Source: Cymodocea nodosa (taxonomy: Eukaryota; Streptophyta; Magnoliopsida; Alismatales; Cymodoceaceae). Taken from it: a stretch of 64,000 bases of DNA. Each line of letters starts with the position of its first letter. The first letter of the stretch is position 1. Below are positions 35,036 through 47,225 of this stretch, one piece after another. The position numbers and the translations under genes are program-made. The DNA lies in contig CM072345.1 in NCBI GenBank assembly GCA_036874045.1, positions 14,600,001 to 14,664,000 on the forward strand. The letters run 5' to 3'. Under the pieces are notes generated by a model. The model was not told where the DNA came from. It saw nothing but the letters and a program-made list of their open reading frames with translations, and made no database searches.

Positions 35036-37832
35036 GGGGGTGTCTGTGCTATTTCCATCATTGTGACATGTTTGTACATATTGAAGATAGAGAGAAATCA
35101 TTTCTTTCCATCGCTATCATATAAAAATTGATGAAAATTTTATTTCTCATCTTCTCGTTTCCTCCTTTCTTTTATGTTAGAAAATCTGCAATCCAACCTT
35201 GTAGCTTCGTCAATTTATTGTATTCATCTTTTATTTCGATTGTTGTTGCTTAAACAAGGAAGGAAGACACATCTTTCGCCATCTATGCATCTTCTGGCCA
35301 TCTACACATCTTCCATTTAGGCTAATTTTTACTATAACTTATCTTGCAACTTCACTTACATTTCTATAACTTTACACTTATCGTCTTCCAACTTTTAAGT
35401 TTCTAATCTCTCCCATCCATTGTCTATCAACCTTTGAGTTTTTAATCTTTACAACTTCATGCTTGTCACTTATTCACGTGGGTGGTAATCCTCTGTTGGT
35501 ACATTCCTCTCTAACATTTTTCATAATTTTTTCTCTTTTTTTCTATGTAGTGGTTTTCCTTTAAAGAAAATATCTTTGTTTCATTTTTGCTGTTAAGATC
35601 TATTTTGCATTTGCTTTACATTCAATGATGTGCCTATTGATTTTTACAGTGGTTTTGCATTTGTTGTTGATGTTTTTGCCCATAAGCTTACTCCAGTTGA
35701 TTTGTTGTTAATATTTTGCATAGCTTATTTGTGTGTTTATGCTGTAACTTGTATGTTTAATGTTGTGTTAATAGTAATTGAATTTTAATTTCATTGAATT
35801 CTAAGTTGTCTACATTTAGTTATGATTTTTAGAGTAAAGAAGTGTTGTGCAAAATTTTTGTGTTGACTGTACTATGTTGTTACTAAAATCTAATTGTTTA
35901 TGTTTTGAAGGTTGATGTTAAGTATTTATGTTACTTTTTATGTTATTATTTATACATCTTTAAGTTAGTTGTTTAAATGTTTATGTTATAATGATATACT
36001 TATGCAGGTAGTTGATATTTAAATGAAGAACATTTGCAACATCTATTACAAAGACAACCACGAAGAAGACAACGTAAGCTAGTAATGTTACTTACACAAT
36101 TGTCAACAATACTTGCACATTATATTGTAGATTTCATTCTTCAAGTAGTAGAATAAATATATAGTATTTAAGGACAAATTTATATAAAGAGATTGCTAGA
36201 TCTTACGATACCTCCCTAAGCATACAACAGTCGAAAAATATATCACATGAGTCAACATGTATTTATATAATTTTGTGGATTGCTTAAAAGAGAAAAAGTA
36301 ATAGAATATAGTCAAAGTATAAGTATAGAATAGAAATTAATAATTTTTCTAGTTACAATTAATTAGAACCAATGGTATGAAGTGACAATTAAGTGATTTC
36401 ATTAATCCTTTTGGATAGTTAGCACATACTTCAATGAGATTGTCAATGCTGTAATTAGATTATATCATGTACTTATAGTCAAACCTTCTATATCAACATC
36501 AATTATAATTCAAAATGATTCAAACATCTACCTATATTTTAAGGTAAAATAATCATTATATTATGTTGTCTTCTATTTCATTGTTAGTATTTTTAATGAA
36601 ATTGACATTGTATCATTTTGACAAGATTGCATTGACACTATCAATGTCACACATGTTAACGCTACCATTTATGTAAAAGAAAATGTTAAATTCAGAACTC
36701 GAAAAAAAAACTTATCTCAAAATATATTAGCAACTTATAATTTTGACATAGAGATCACATACATTATTGTAAGATAGAAAGAATTAATTGCAGATGTACA
36801 AATTTTACAAGATGCTACGTCTCAACAACATAAGTTAAAAGTCTTACATGGTACGTTATTAATTATGTTTGCATTATTTTTAGTTTTTAATATTGAATTG
36901 TATAAGTTGATAATTATAGTATATTTTGTATAGGTAAGTATTATTTTGTTGATATTGGATTTTTAAATTGCCTTGAATTTATTTATCTATATCGAGGTAT
37001 ACGATATCATTTATTAGAATATAATTGGAATCAACTTCTAAATAATACAATCAAGAACTTCAATTACAAACATTCTCAACTGATAAATGTAATTGAATGT
37101 ATATTTGAAGTAATTAAGCATCGTTTTGTCATTTTATGAGGATACATGTTATATCGATTTATAATACAAGCGAAGATAATTTTAACATATTTTTTCCTAC
37201 ACAATTTTATTAGAAGAGCAAATCGTAAAGATTTAATTGAAGATCTCATAGATGAATTAGTTGGAGAAAATACTAATGATCTACAAGAAAAATCATTTAT
37301 TCATGTTGAAAAAGAAATTATACATTATAATACTAATTTGAGCATAGATCAACAAAAAAGAATACATGATGATGTATTGTGTGAACAAATTATGTACTCT
37401 ATGTGAGAAAGAAATAATATGTGATTTTTTTATTTGGAAATTACTTGTAATGAATTATAATTTTTGATGAAAAAGTTATTTCATAACTTACATCTTCTAT
37501 ATAAACAACTAAAATTTTTTTAATAGTAATATAAATTGTTAATATATAATATGACTTTTATAATTTTACTTTTTAAATTTAAATATTTCATATTTAAAAT
37601 AAAATATTAAATAATTTAAAATTCTTAAATAATGTATTTCTAGTCATTTCATGTAAGTGCACAAATATTTCAAAATTTCTATCATTTTCTTAGCATGCAC
37701 AAACAACGTTTCATTTACTAGCGTACACAAATAATGTTTCTCTTTCTATCATATCCTGCAGTTTTCATTTTCCACAATTTCTTGTATCTTCCGCCGCTTC
37801 ATTTTTTGATGAAAAATGTACACAAACAACCA
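35036..37832 (+). mobile_element. PIF/Harbinger DNA transposon, decayed, about 2.8 kb
   Basis: Carries a PIF/Harbinger transposase (36540-37406). The proposed ends are GGGGGTGTCTGTGCTATTTCC at the left and the reverse complement of the right end, TGGTTGTTTGTGTACATTTTT, which are only roughly similar. TAA follows the right end at 37833-37835, but a matching left TAA is not seen, so the borders are tentative. The second, Myb-like ORF usual for this superfamily was not recognised. The left end lies about 260 bp upstream of the start codon of the CPSF-A-like gene, so it may occupy or border that promoter. Confidence 0.6.
36540..37406 (+). pseudogene. PIF/Harbinger transposase pseudogene (DDE_4 type)
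   Basis: Plus-strand readings follow the HARBI1/PIF transposase order. CIDTINVTHVNAT near 36.62 kb corresponds to the first catalytic D block; YNFDIEITYIIV and DVQILQDAT follow; then KYYFVDIGF holds the second D and YRGIRYHLLEYNWN and LINVIECIFEVIKHRF hold the catalytic E. The C-terminus is IILTYFFLHNFIRRANRKDL. A GT-AG intron of about 84 bp (36849-36932) restores the frame between LKVLHG and KYYFVD. In-frame stops at 36775-36777 (TAG) and 37137-37139 (TGA) show it is inactive. The last open stretch is 37146-37406. Confidence 0.85.
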
Positions 37833-37835
37833 TAA

Positions 37836-39117
37836 GACAATGTAATGTAATGATACACGGCCCTAAGAAAGGAAAAGGAACTTGATCATAGGGCTTATAA
37901 ATGCTCCATTACAACTCCTTCAAGACATCGTCCGTCCATTTACAAGATGTGTGAAAACTTCAAACTTTCTTTTACAAGGCGTGAGAAAACTTCATACTCT
38001 CTTTTTCAAGGCGAGACAGTTGAGATGGGTTGCGATGCAAATTAAAGATCTGGCTATTAAATATCTCTCTACAGTGCAAGAGAAAATCTCCTTCATCGTC
38101 GTCTCTTACCTTGAGGACTGGAAATCTCATTCCAAATCCACAAGAACTTACAGATTTCGAAAGAAAAAAAAAAAAACCTCTCCTCATGCATCATCACCCA
38201 CAGCAAAGCCTCTTTAGCAAGAGATCCCTTTATTTCCAACAGAGTTAGTTCCTCTCCTACAAATCCCAAAGAGGAAGAGATTACTTTCATCCAAACTTCT
38301 ACTCAAAAAAATATTGTAGCCTTCTAACATGGTGAATGGAACAAACAAGAAACATTCAGGACCCACAGGTGATTAAAAGGCTTATCAATCTTTAATTAAC
38401 AATTTATCACTAGGTAAGAGCATGCCCTTACCTTACCTTCCCTTGTATTTGAAGAGGACTTTCACTCTACCTGTGAATCGACCACCATTTCAAGAATCTT
38501 TGACAAAAACGTAAGAAAAACTTCAAGCACTTCCATCAAAATGGTTTTAGTAAATGGAAAAGCACTTACAGATCAGAGGAAGATGAAACCTTAACCGAGG
38601 ATAAGGAAAACAATCTTCTCTTATCATTCAGTTCAAACTTTAAGCTTCGGAGAAATTATAATGGCGAACACGTCTATCAATTTACGAACATTTCCAATAC
38701 AAATTTCCATAAGATCAAGCTTTTCTTTTACAAATACAATCCTCATTCCAACGGCAACAGAACGTTTGGATTTTCATGCTAAAGAGAAAGATCCCATTCA
38801 TCTCTGGGAATAGAGAAAATTTTCATTTTGAACCACCCAAACATATAAAAGAGGCTCATTTACTCTTCCCATATCGATAGACCCTTCGAACTTCTATATG
38901 AAAAATAGTAATAACTACACCATTACTTCGATCAATACCATTCTGCAGGGGGCATTTAGGATTGATTTTAAAATGTTGCAGTACTACGTTGAAAATTTAT
39001 CTGTTACGAGTTAAAAATGATCGATGATAAGATAAAATCCCAAAGTACCCGAGAAAAATAAAATACAACACAGCAAAGTAAAAATAAAATGAACAAAAAT
39101 AAAGTTTCGATGTGAAA
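37836..39117. other. Intergenic region between the Harbinger copy and the tRNA gene
   Basis: Moderately AT-rich. A short imperfect duplication lies near 37945-38010, where AAAACTTCA, TACTCTC/AAACTTTC and TTTTACAAGGCG/TTTTTCAAGGCG recur. The 111-codon frame at 37882-38217 and its antisense partners have no recognisable domain and include a poly-lysine run from an A-tract. I see no supportable gene. Confidence 0.4.
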
Positions 39118-39190
39118 CGCGCCAGGTAGGGGTCGAACCTACGACTTTCTGCTTAGGAAACAGACGCTCTATCCACTGAGCTACAGGCGC
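39118..39190 (-). tRNA. tRNA-Arg, anticodon CCU
   Basis: The 73-nt gene reads GCGCCTGTAGCTCAGTGG at its 5' end on the minus strand. It has D-arm bases AGCTC...GAGC, anticodon stem TCTGT/GCAGA closing the loop TTCCTAA (anticodon CCT in DNA), T-arm GTAGG-TTCGACC-CCTAC and acceptor end CTGGCGC plus discriminator G. A-box (TAGCTCAGTGG) and B-box (GGTTCGACCCC) are intact. One acceptor-stem position is T-T; the rest pairs. No intron. It matches the plant nuclear isoacceptor as remembered. Confidence 0.95.
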
Positions 39191-41245
39191 TTCATGTCTG
39201 ATATTGAAAAAAAAGTTAAAATCATGTTAATACCGCACCACCACACATTTATAGTGGGGTCGATTGTGCCTTCGTTAACCTTTGCTTTAATTTACCGCTC
39301 CCACCTGCTTGTGAGATGATTCCGGTCCAGTCACCAGAAGGTGGTAGATACGCTACTCCTCGATCCGCGGTTGGTCAATTTGGTGAGCACGTACCTTTAA
39401 TCACCAACCATCCTTCCAAGTTCATATACCCAACTTCCAATCCTCGATTCCTCTCCAACCCCCCCCCCCGCGACCATCGTCTCCTGTTCCTCGAGTCCAC
39501 TTCCATCACCCCAGCCAGCGGAATAATTAATCCAAGATCGCCCTTAATGGTAAAAGAAGAATCAATCATATATATTCGTCGGTCAACAACCATATGAACG
39601 TTTGGTTTGGATTCTCTCCTCTCGCGCGCTAGCTATCTCACCAACCTCACTTCACCTCCACGGCCTGCCAGTCAATCCAATTAACCTCCATCCGCTTTCT
39701 CCCTTTTGACAAGCACTTATTTCTCTTGCTCTCTGCAAGCAAACCCACCTAGCTAGCTGCTTGTTTGATTAATTTGCTCGCATATATATATACACATATG
39801 CCACCACCATCAAATTCTTCAATTCCTCTTCTAGCTCCCAATTGGGCTTCAACAATTAATCCTTCTCCTTCGTCTCAGAAGCGGCAATTCTAATCACGCC
39901 TTTGTATGCTGTTCTCATATATGATGCCTGTTTATTGAAGGTGGTGTGCATGCATGGGAGATGGGAACTTGTGGCAGAAGCGAATCGCCAAGCGTGACGG
40001 CTGCCACGTTAATTTCCTACCGGTGGGTTCTTAACTGGAGTTATTGATTTTTTTTTTTTTTATGATGGAGTTATTGATTTGAACTAGAAAAGTAGAAATT
40101 TATCAACAATGGTCAACTGATCTAGTTATTACAATTGCTTTAGCTGTAGTTACATATATATATATATTGTGGCAATTAATATAACAACAAATCAGGTTAA
40201 TTATGGGTATGGTCAGACATATATATGTGTGAATTCAGTTGATCCATCTATTGATATATGGTCAGGACTATTCATCAATTCTAACCAAAGATCTAGTAAA
40301 ATATTATAGCAACTACTTTTGTTTCAGTCTAAAACTACTTGGTTAGGAAATTTAAGAAAAAATTTAAAGATTGTCTGTAATAAAATTATAAATTAGATTA
40401 TTATTTCGTTGTGCAATGTTTTGTATTCATGTCAACCCCAACCGCCATGGGTAAGTTTCCATAGGGATATAAAGAATATAGCTTACCTTGGCACAAGTTT
40501 CATCTGCCTACAACAGATTGGTAGTTGGGTGATCCAGAAACTTTGAAAGGTAGATCGAGGCCTTGAATTCTGACCCATATTGTGAAAGATTTGCTAGCCT
40601 TGTCGGGAAAATATTATTGACCCTTGATTATACGTTCCTATGTTAGTCGATGCCTTTTTTCTACTTTTGAATCAATGATTTTCTTCTTTTGTGGCTCGAC
40701 CATATACGATAGGAAAAGATGAACAACATTACTTTCTTGTGTCGTCATTAGCCGTATCGTGTTTCCTCCCGTTAACTGTTGAGAAGTGTGTCAACAATAA
40801 GTTCATCAATTTTTAAGTAAAAAAAGCCTAGGAATCATATGAACTCTACTGCTATATGTTCTAGAAGTAAGAAGTAGTCATCTGAACTCTCATGACATGC
40901 TATAGCTTGTAAGGATAACTTATAAAACAATTTCATGTTAATATTCTAATTTATTTGATTCACGACCTTGTTGGGTAATCGTACATGTAATATAGTTGAA
41001 CAATATGCAACGCTAGGATAACAAAATTGATTATTCTTTTAATCCATGCTGAGAAAATAGGTTCTACGTTAAAATCTAGGTAAAAAATACTATCATTAGC
41101 ATAATAAAACAGTACCCTTTAGTTTGACTATAGCATTCAATGTTCAACAACTAGTAATTTGATTACGTAGGTCATCGATTCAATCATTTAAGCTCATCAT
41201 TTGTTAGTGGAATGATTTTTCAAGTAAAATATATAATTCCTTAGT
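39191..41245. other. Intergenic region without a supportable gene
   Basis: 39.2-39.9 kb is GC-richer and promoter-like, with a CATATATATATACACAT stretch near 39780 and an ATG at 39798 that opens only 32 codons (Ser/Pro-rich) before a stop. I do not call it a gene. 40.0-41.2 kb is AT-rich and anonymous. Confidence 0.4.
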
Positions 41246-41516
41246 AGCATAATGTACATGTAATCAATAGATTGAGTTTTTAAAGTAATTACTTATTAGC
41301 ATAATGTACATGTAAATTGCATGCAATTATATTAATAGATTGAGTTTTAGAGGAGTGATTGGTGGGGATGCAAGAAGTAGTGATTATATAAAGCATATAT
41401 TCATTTCAATAATAATGCAAGTAATTAATAAATTGAGTTTTAGAGGAGTGATTGGTGGGGATCTAAGAAGTAGCCCTTATATATATAAAACATATATTCA
41501 TTTAAATAATAGAGAA
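41246..41516. repeat. Short tandem duplication, period 93 bp, with upstream partial copies
   Basis: TTGAGTTTTAGAGGAGTGAT plus TGGTGGGGAT is repeated at about 41340 and 41433 within units 41331-41423 and 41424-41516, which also share AGAAGTAG and CATATATTCATTT. Upstream, TAGCATAATGTACATGTAA occurs twice (about 41248 and 41298). The recent-looking duplication produces a chance 60-codon frame. Confidence 0.7.
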
Positions 41517-44160
41517 GTGTAGCTTGGTTGGTAATTAAGGTAAGTAATTTTAGGGCATGCCATTGCAAGTTTAAGGCTCACCTACGGCAATTAGGAAAAA
41601 TTCTTGAAAATTTAATTCTTATTTATAAATTTCAAGGGTATAATTAATTTGGTCTATCAATAAATTAAAATTCAAGTCCATAGAGAAGGAGACTTCTCGT
41701 AATATAAATAATGATCACAATTTGAAGGTTCTACTTATAGAAATTAAAGTCTTATAATCTAGTGAAGACATAAAAGTCAATTCAATTCATTACATTGTGC
41801 AGATGAATGAAAAAGATAGATTTCAATAATGTGGAAGGTATCGGGGTCAAATTTATTTAAATGTAGAAATTTTCAAACTATATTCTTACCATAAAATATT
41901 TCTAAAACTACAACTTTAGAGAACTTGTTTACAAAAATACAGTTTCACAGTTATATGGTGCCATGCATTAATTTTTTAAAATTTGAACCAAACAAGACAG
42001 CACACTCCCGGTCCTTAGCTTTTTTAAGTTTATTTTTCAAGTGATTTGCCAGCCTTAACGTTCAAATGATATGTGTCTGTTCGGTATGACTTGTGAGAGT
42101 TCTACATCTCTTAGTGGCTCATGAAATATAATGATCACGGCACTTGGACACAAAATACAGTACAAATACAATCCTTGACTTGAAGTTTCTCTTAAATTGA
42201 CTTGAGTCAACGTACGTAAGTGTTGTAGTCAAATCTGAAGTTATTCTTTAGTTACAAACGCCTTTGTATGAAATACTTGCTTTCTTGACCTATATGTGTG
42301 TCTTCTTTTCTCTATCTTCATTCAATCACCTTCTTTATACACTATATATACGTTTATGAAAACCACTTTCACATGTAAGAGATGCTTAGTACTTATGTTT
42401 TTGTTATCACAAAATTATGTAAATTAAATCAAACATCTACTGACTTTATCTTACAAAGGAAGTGAAGGGACTTAAAACCTCAAATGTGTAGGCTTCTAAA
42501 GATCTTTGGATACTTAGGCGAGTAGCTTGAGAGAATCAATTTAGTTTTGGTACATGAAGTGTATCAATATCAAAATTTTTACTAGGATATTTATAATGTT
42601 TGTTTGAGGTATGTAGAGCAATATATGGTTGAATGGTAATGAAGAGCATATTGCACGTACTTGGTAGGGACAATTGGCCCACTGGTGAATGATTGGTTGG
42701 GTGATCATCTGGGTGTAGTGTTGCCAAAGTATCATATAAGAGAGTCAAGTCTTCTCTAATAAGTACGATTAATTAGAAAAATTAAGTTTCATAATTTATT
42801 ACTTTGATTGTTCATATTGCTTTTTTTCTCTTTAAGGAAACAAATCATTAGCAACTCAATGGTTTTCTCTTTCAACCATGATAAAATTCTATACTAATCA
42901 CATCCAGATTTTGAGACGACCTCATCTTTTTCTGGTCCATGCATGCTTTAGAAAGATAGATTATTACATATTTACAATTTTTAATTTCAAGAAATGAAAT
43001 TACAATTTGATGGGCTCATGTGAGCTTCTTGTTTCAAAGTGATGGGCTCATTAGTAAATATACCATGAATCATTATTTGATGGATTTTTTGCTTGCATGC
43101 TGCTAATAAAATATCCTATATATATTATCAAGTTTGCCGTTATAGAACACTTGATGGTATGTCTTCTCAAAATCATATTTATACTTAAACATTATATTCA
43201 TTATAATACCTAATATAACCTAGGTTATCACTTTAACCTACATGTACAATGACTAAATGACCCTCTTCTCTTTATTATTCTTCTTCTTATTTCTAGTGAA
43301 CTCAATGATAATGTGGTGGAAGGAGGACAAGTACAAAAGGTGGAGGGAGGAGGCTGTGGTAGCAGTGGCATTGGAAAATGGATTGAGTGTAACTTGTAAA
43401 TTAGTGAGCAAAAGATGGGTAAAAAGGTCATTTCACACACATAAAAAAATATCTTGCCACCACTATTAAATGCAGTGCCATTTTGGACAAGGTTTAATTT
43501 TTGAAAGGATATGTTGATAATAACACATCTTACAGTGGCATGCAAACAAAATTCCTTATTTGATTCATTGAAAGTACAGTGATTATACTGAATTAGGACT
43601 GAGAAAATGGCCCATTCAATCGATCAGTTGCTTTTATGACTAAATTTGAAATTATATCTAACTTGCTGATAAAAGAAAATGGGTAGAAATAATAATCAAA
43701 GAATCATTTATGGGCAATATTTTTTTTAAAAGCGCCAACAAAATAAGAAACAAAGTCAAGTGTTATAAAAACAACAAATAGTCAATTGGGAAAACAACTT
43801 TTTAACGATATTGGTATTTTTTCTATATTTGAAGTTAATTAATACAACCTTTCGACAATGTTGTGCGAGAGCAATTACATTCTACTATTGCTTTTTCAAA
43901 AATGGTTAACTTGACTTTATCAGGTATTGAACTAGTCACTTCTACCGTGAAATACTTACAATACCATACAAAGAGGGAGCACACTCGCACAAACGTGGTC
44001 TATATATATATTACTATCTTTTAAGCAAGTCACAATATTACCAATAATAGTGGTAAAATACACTTCCGCAAGCAAACCTACATGTTCAAATGCTAGCATT
44101 ACCAATACCATGTCGTACACAGATAATATTACTTCATATCACATGTACTTATTGTACTTA
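41517..44160. other. Intergenic region 3' of MYB5
   Basis: AT-rich with only short chance frames (42536-42748, 43228-43545). A possible tRNA-derived SINE start (TAGCTTGGTTGGTAA at 41520) is too weak to call. It probably contains the MYB5 3' flank at its right end. Confidence 0.35.
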
Positions 44161-44163
44161 ATA

Positions 44164-44220
44164 GTCATACATACATACATACATACATACATATGTGTGT
44201 GTGTGTATATAAATATATAT
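44164..44220. repeat. (CATA)n plus (GT)n compound microsatellite
   Basis: Perfect CATA repeats (about six or seven units) run into GTGTGTGTGT and TATATAAATATATAT. It lies about 40-95 bp downstream of the MYB5 stop codon, so it may be within the 3' UTR. Confidence 0.85.
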
Positions 44221-44257
44221 GTTTAGAATATAGAAATGTACTTGTAGTTTATCCTAT

Positions 44258-45884
44258 TCAGGAAAACTTATTGAAGTGATCAGAAAAATCCATGAACTGA
44301 TCAGCGTCCTCGGCAGATGAAACAACATTTTCCCAGAAATTCTCATCTCCAAAAGCAGATAATGGAGACGCCAGAGGTTCCGCTGGTGCCATCACATTAT
44401 CGTCGCCTCCATTATTACAGCCGTTGCCGCCGCAACCATAGTTGTTGTTATTGATGTTGTCATTCACCTCCTTCTTCTCCTGGAGGATGTCTTCATCCAC
44501 AAAGGAGTTGATGTAAGAGGAGAACATGTCGTCAGGGAAGCAGTCCACGCCCAAGCCTTCGTTGCTACCATCACCATCAAGGTAATAATCGGTCACGCTT
44601 CCATGGAAGAGCATATGCTCCAGCTGGTTATTAGCATGAACGATCTCCTTGGTAGCGATTAAGTTGGTTTCATGCGCCTCAAAGGGTGATGGGTTTGGGG
44701 TATGGTTTGGTGTAGTGAGAAGTGCATTGTCAATAATGTTGATGGTGGTGGTGGTGGTGGAGGGAGTGTTGTACTGGTTGCTGGTGCTTAGGGGTCTGTG
44801 AGTCCTTGGGTCTATCCCTTGGCTCACAAGCTTCTTGCTGATGTGGGTGTTCCAGTAGTTCTTGATCTCATTGTCCGTGCGCCCTGGGATCCTTCCAGCA
44901 ATCAGAGACCACCTGGTTTTGTTAAATGATAAGGCAAACATATATATATACATCAAATCAGATTATACATAGAAAGATACTGAAGATAGTATAGTTGGAA
45001 TGGGATTCTAGATTCAAAATGTGAAACATGATTATAAAAAATAAAAAAACATTGAATGATACTGAGGATGTGATTAATTTCTGGCAACACCTGGGCATTG
45101 AAGTATATATAAAAATGGCTGACGTCCTTGGAACAAGTAGAATTAAGGGAAGGGGAAATCTGTAGTCTGAAAGATAAAAAGACTCTAAACCCTATTATCA
45201 AAAAAAAATTTTAGGAATAGCGGAGAGTTGGATTAAATATAGAAACCGTACCGTTATAAAAAAAACCTCTAAACCCTAAAGATCCTGGAGATAAAAAAGA
45301 TTAGTCCAAATTTTGAAGTGTTATAATTGAATCAACAGATCTCAAACCTAAAGCATAGATCTGGTGTAGAAAGATAGGGAGAAGAAGCATGCATGCACCA
45401 ATTTCTTGTTGAGACATGACACCTGAAACCCTAGAGATCAAAACCTGCTTCTGAATAAATAAAAAAAATGAGAGAAACGAATGCATAATTGGGCTTGACA
45501 GTAGAAAGAACCGTGCATGTTCTGTTGTCCCAATTCTCAGACCGATTAGAAGAAGAAACAGTGATCTTTGATGACGGTGGATGGTCACCTGTTTCCCAGC
45601 AGGCGGTGGAGGCGGAGGATGAGATCCTCCTCGTCCAGCCCAATCTGGCCCCGCTTGACCGTCGGCCGGAGGTAGTTCATCCACCGGAGCCTGCAGCTCT
45701 TCCCGCACCGCAGCAGCCCCGCCCGCTTCGGCAGCGTCCTCCACTTCCCCGCCCCCTCCCTCTTCACGTAGCTCGCCAGCAGCTCGTCCTCCTCCGGCGT
45801 CCACGGACCCCTCTTCAACCCCACCTTTGTGCAACACGGCGTGCCGCCGCCTCTCTTCTTCCCCTCCGATGGCTGTCTCTTCAT
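44258..45884 (-). CDS. MYB5: R2R3-MYB transcription factor, MYB5-like, 2 exons, 316 aa
   Basis: Exon 1 is 45589-45884 and exon 2 is 44258-44912, joined GN-R-WSLIAG across AG|GTGACC and CCAG|G. R2 (about residues 25-74) has W27, W48 and W68; R3 (about 78-125) has I81 in place of the first Trp, then W100 and W119, as is normal. Residues 87-106 fit the bHLH-interaction signature [DE]Lx2[RK]x3Lx6Lx3[33 protein letters not shown] and the post-R3 [13 protein letters not shown] match the MYB5 clade (AtMYB5, VvMYB5a/b), which with bHLH and WD40 partners controls flavonoid, mucilage and epidermal genes. The acidic C-terminus ([16 protein letters not shown]) suits activation. The usual first MYB intron is absent; only the R3 intron remains. 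Exon 1 is very GC-rich. In-frame upstream Met codons exist (for example MSSPHLL), but the conserved region begins after M45884. MYB5 versus a close paralogue is inferred. Confidence 0.93.
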
Positions 45885-46096
45885 CGCTTCCTGATTCCTA
45901 TCCCTTCTCTTCTCTTCTGCTCCGCATATGTACCAGCCAAGTAGTGCAAGACGGAGGAGGTGGGGGGAGCTCATCTTTTCTTTTCTTTTTTTAAGAAATT
46001 TGTTGGCAATTATATTTGACACGTATCAGAACTCATAATCTAAAAATGCATATTTATTCCTTTTTTTATTTTTCCAGATCACACGTCAATATTCTA

Positions 46097-46106
46097 CTAT
46101 TATATA
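46097..46106 (-). promoter_or_regulatory. Possible TATA box of MYB5
   Basis: TATATAATAG on the minus strand, about 213-222 bp upstream of the proposed start codon, in the only TATA-like setting between the GC-rich leader and the upstream AT-rich region. Position is compatible with a leader of roughly 180 nt. No independent support. Confidence 0.3.
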
Positions 46107-46709
46107 TCATTGAACCGCCAACAATTAAATAACATACTTATCTTCAAACGGACGGACCCATACGTTGCAGTCCAACTCTGCCCAGACATGGGGCCCTTTT
46201 TTACTTGCCAACTAAGTTTTTTTTTTGTTTTCTTCCCTTCCACTTGTGAAACAATTAGCCCTCGTTCTTCTCTTCTCTTTACGGTATAATCTATTTGTCC
46301 TTGCTTCTTTCTTCCCCATTCCGGAGAGAGACGATGAAAAGAATTCATTCATTTGAACATTCACCGGTGATTGATTAATTAATTAAAATCCCCACTCAAG
46401 TAAGCGCTCCTTAATTATATGTTTCAAACATATATCCCAAAATGAAGTAAGCACAGCTGCCGCGGAAGAAGAAAAAGGAAATCATAATTTCTTCCACCCT
46501 CTTCTACTTCTCACTCCTTTTGCCTTCAGAGGTCTCTTTTCATCTGCTCCGAGTGAAAACCGCCCTATTTTGCTCAAAGCTTTCCAACCTTAGGAGACTT
46601 AATTGTATGTATATATATATGTGCATGTCTTTTAATTTCCATGCGCGAGAAGCACTCCACTTACCAACTTAATGGAGAAGAATGGCTTTACAGGAAGTAG
46701 AAGAAGATT

Positions 46710-46741
<32 letters not shown>

Positions 46742-46953
46742 TTTAGCAACTGGGACAGTGGGACTCCTACCTTTTGCTTTAGATTCTCTTTTGCTTCATC
46801 TAGCTTGCTTTCTCTTTTTATGACCTTTTGAGCTTATTCATTCTAGCGTGTTTATTTCTTATTATGTTTTGTTAACTCTACTTCAATTGTGATTTTTTAC
46901 ATTAATCCTCAACAACTAATTCTCACTACGCGACTCCAGCAATATATAGTAAG

Positions 46954-46956
<3 letters not shown>

Positions 46957-46997
<41 letters not shown>

Positions 46998-47008
46998 GGG
47001 GGGGGGGG
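46957..47008. repeat. Compound (GA)n then G22 homopolymer
   Basis: About 30 bp of alternating GA (46957-46986) runs directly into an uninterrupted run of 22 G (46987-47008). Such a run can form G-quadruplex structure and is prone to sequencing or assembly error, so its exact length is uncertain. It lies 1.1 kb upstream of MYB5. Confidence 0.9.
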
Positions 47009-47094
47009 CTTCTCTTTTCTCCATCCCTTGCCTTGCCTTGTCTTTCCTTTCCTTTTTACATACGTTTACCTCACATGCTATATCTGATTATAAT

Positions 47095-47225
47095 TAGCAT
47101 GGCTTTAAAACTCGATTTGGATTAATTAGTTCAACTAATTAAGTTTCACTATACGTTGGGTCACTTATTTACTTAAATCATGTTAATTTAACTGAAAGTG
47201 CGTATGACAAATGGAATGAACTTCT
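47095..47225. repeat. Direct repeat R1 flanking the FLN2 fragment
   Basis: Shares with 47860-48005, in the same orientation: AACTC.ATTTGG.TTAATTA, TTCAACTAATTAAG, a TTATTT.CTTAAATCATGT block, and GACAAATGGAAT. The two copies bracket the FLN2-derived fragment. Confidence 0.65.

Larger units (their letters stand above)
46023..47094. other. MYB5 upstream region with GA and G tracts
   Basis: Contains the putative promoter, a (GA)n run at 46711-46736 and the compound (GA)n-(G)22 tract at 46957-47008. No gene recognised; the 78-codon frames here come from the repeats. Confidence 0.5.

Noticed and set aside
39798-39896. ATG with a TATA-like AT run upstream and a 32-codon Ser/Pro-rich frame
   Set aside because: Too short, no continuation by splicing could be identified and no known small-protein family fits.
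39300-40100. Possible microRNA precursor in the promoter-like stretch
   Set aside because: I looked for the sequences of common conserved plant miRNAs (156, 159, 160, 164, 166, 167, 172, 319, 390, 396) and a matching hairpin and saw none.
41520-41600. tRNA-like start TAGCTTGGTTGGTAA that might be another SINE
   Set aside because: No convincing B-box or tail; could be chance similarity.
45489-45944. 151-codon Pro/Arg-rich frame on the plus strand and a 178-codon minus-strand frame at 45301-45837
   Set aside because: Both are shadows of the GC-rich MYB5 exon 1, which has the conserved MYB repeats in its own frame.
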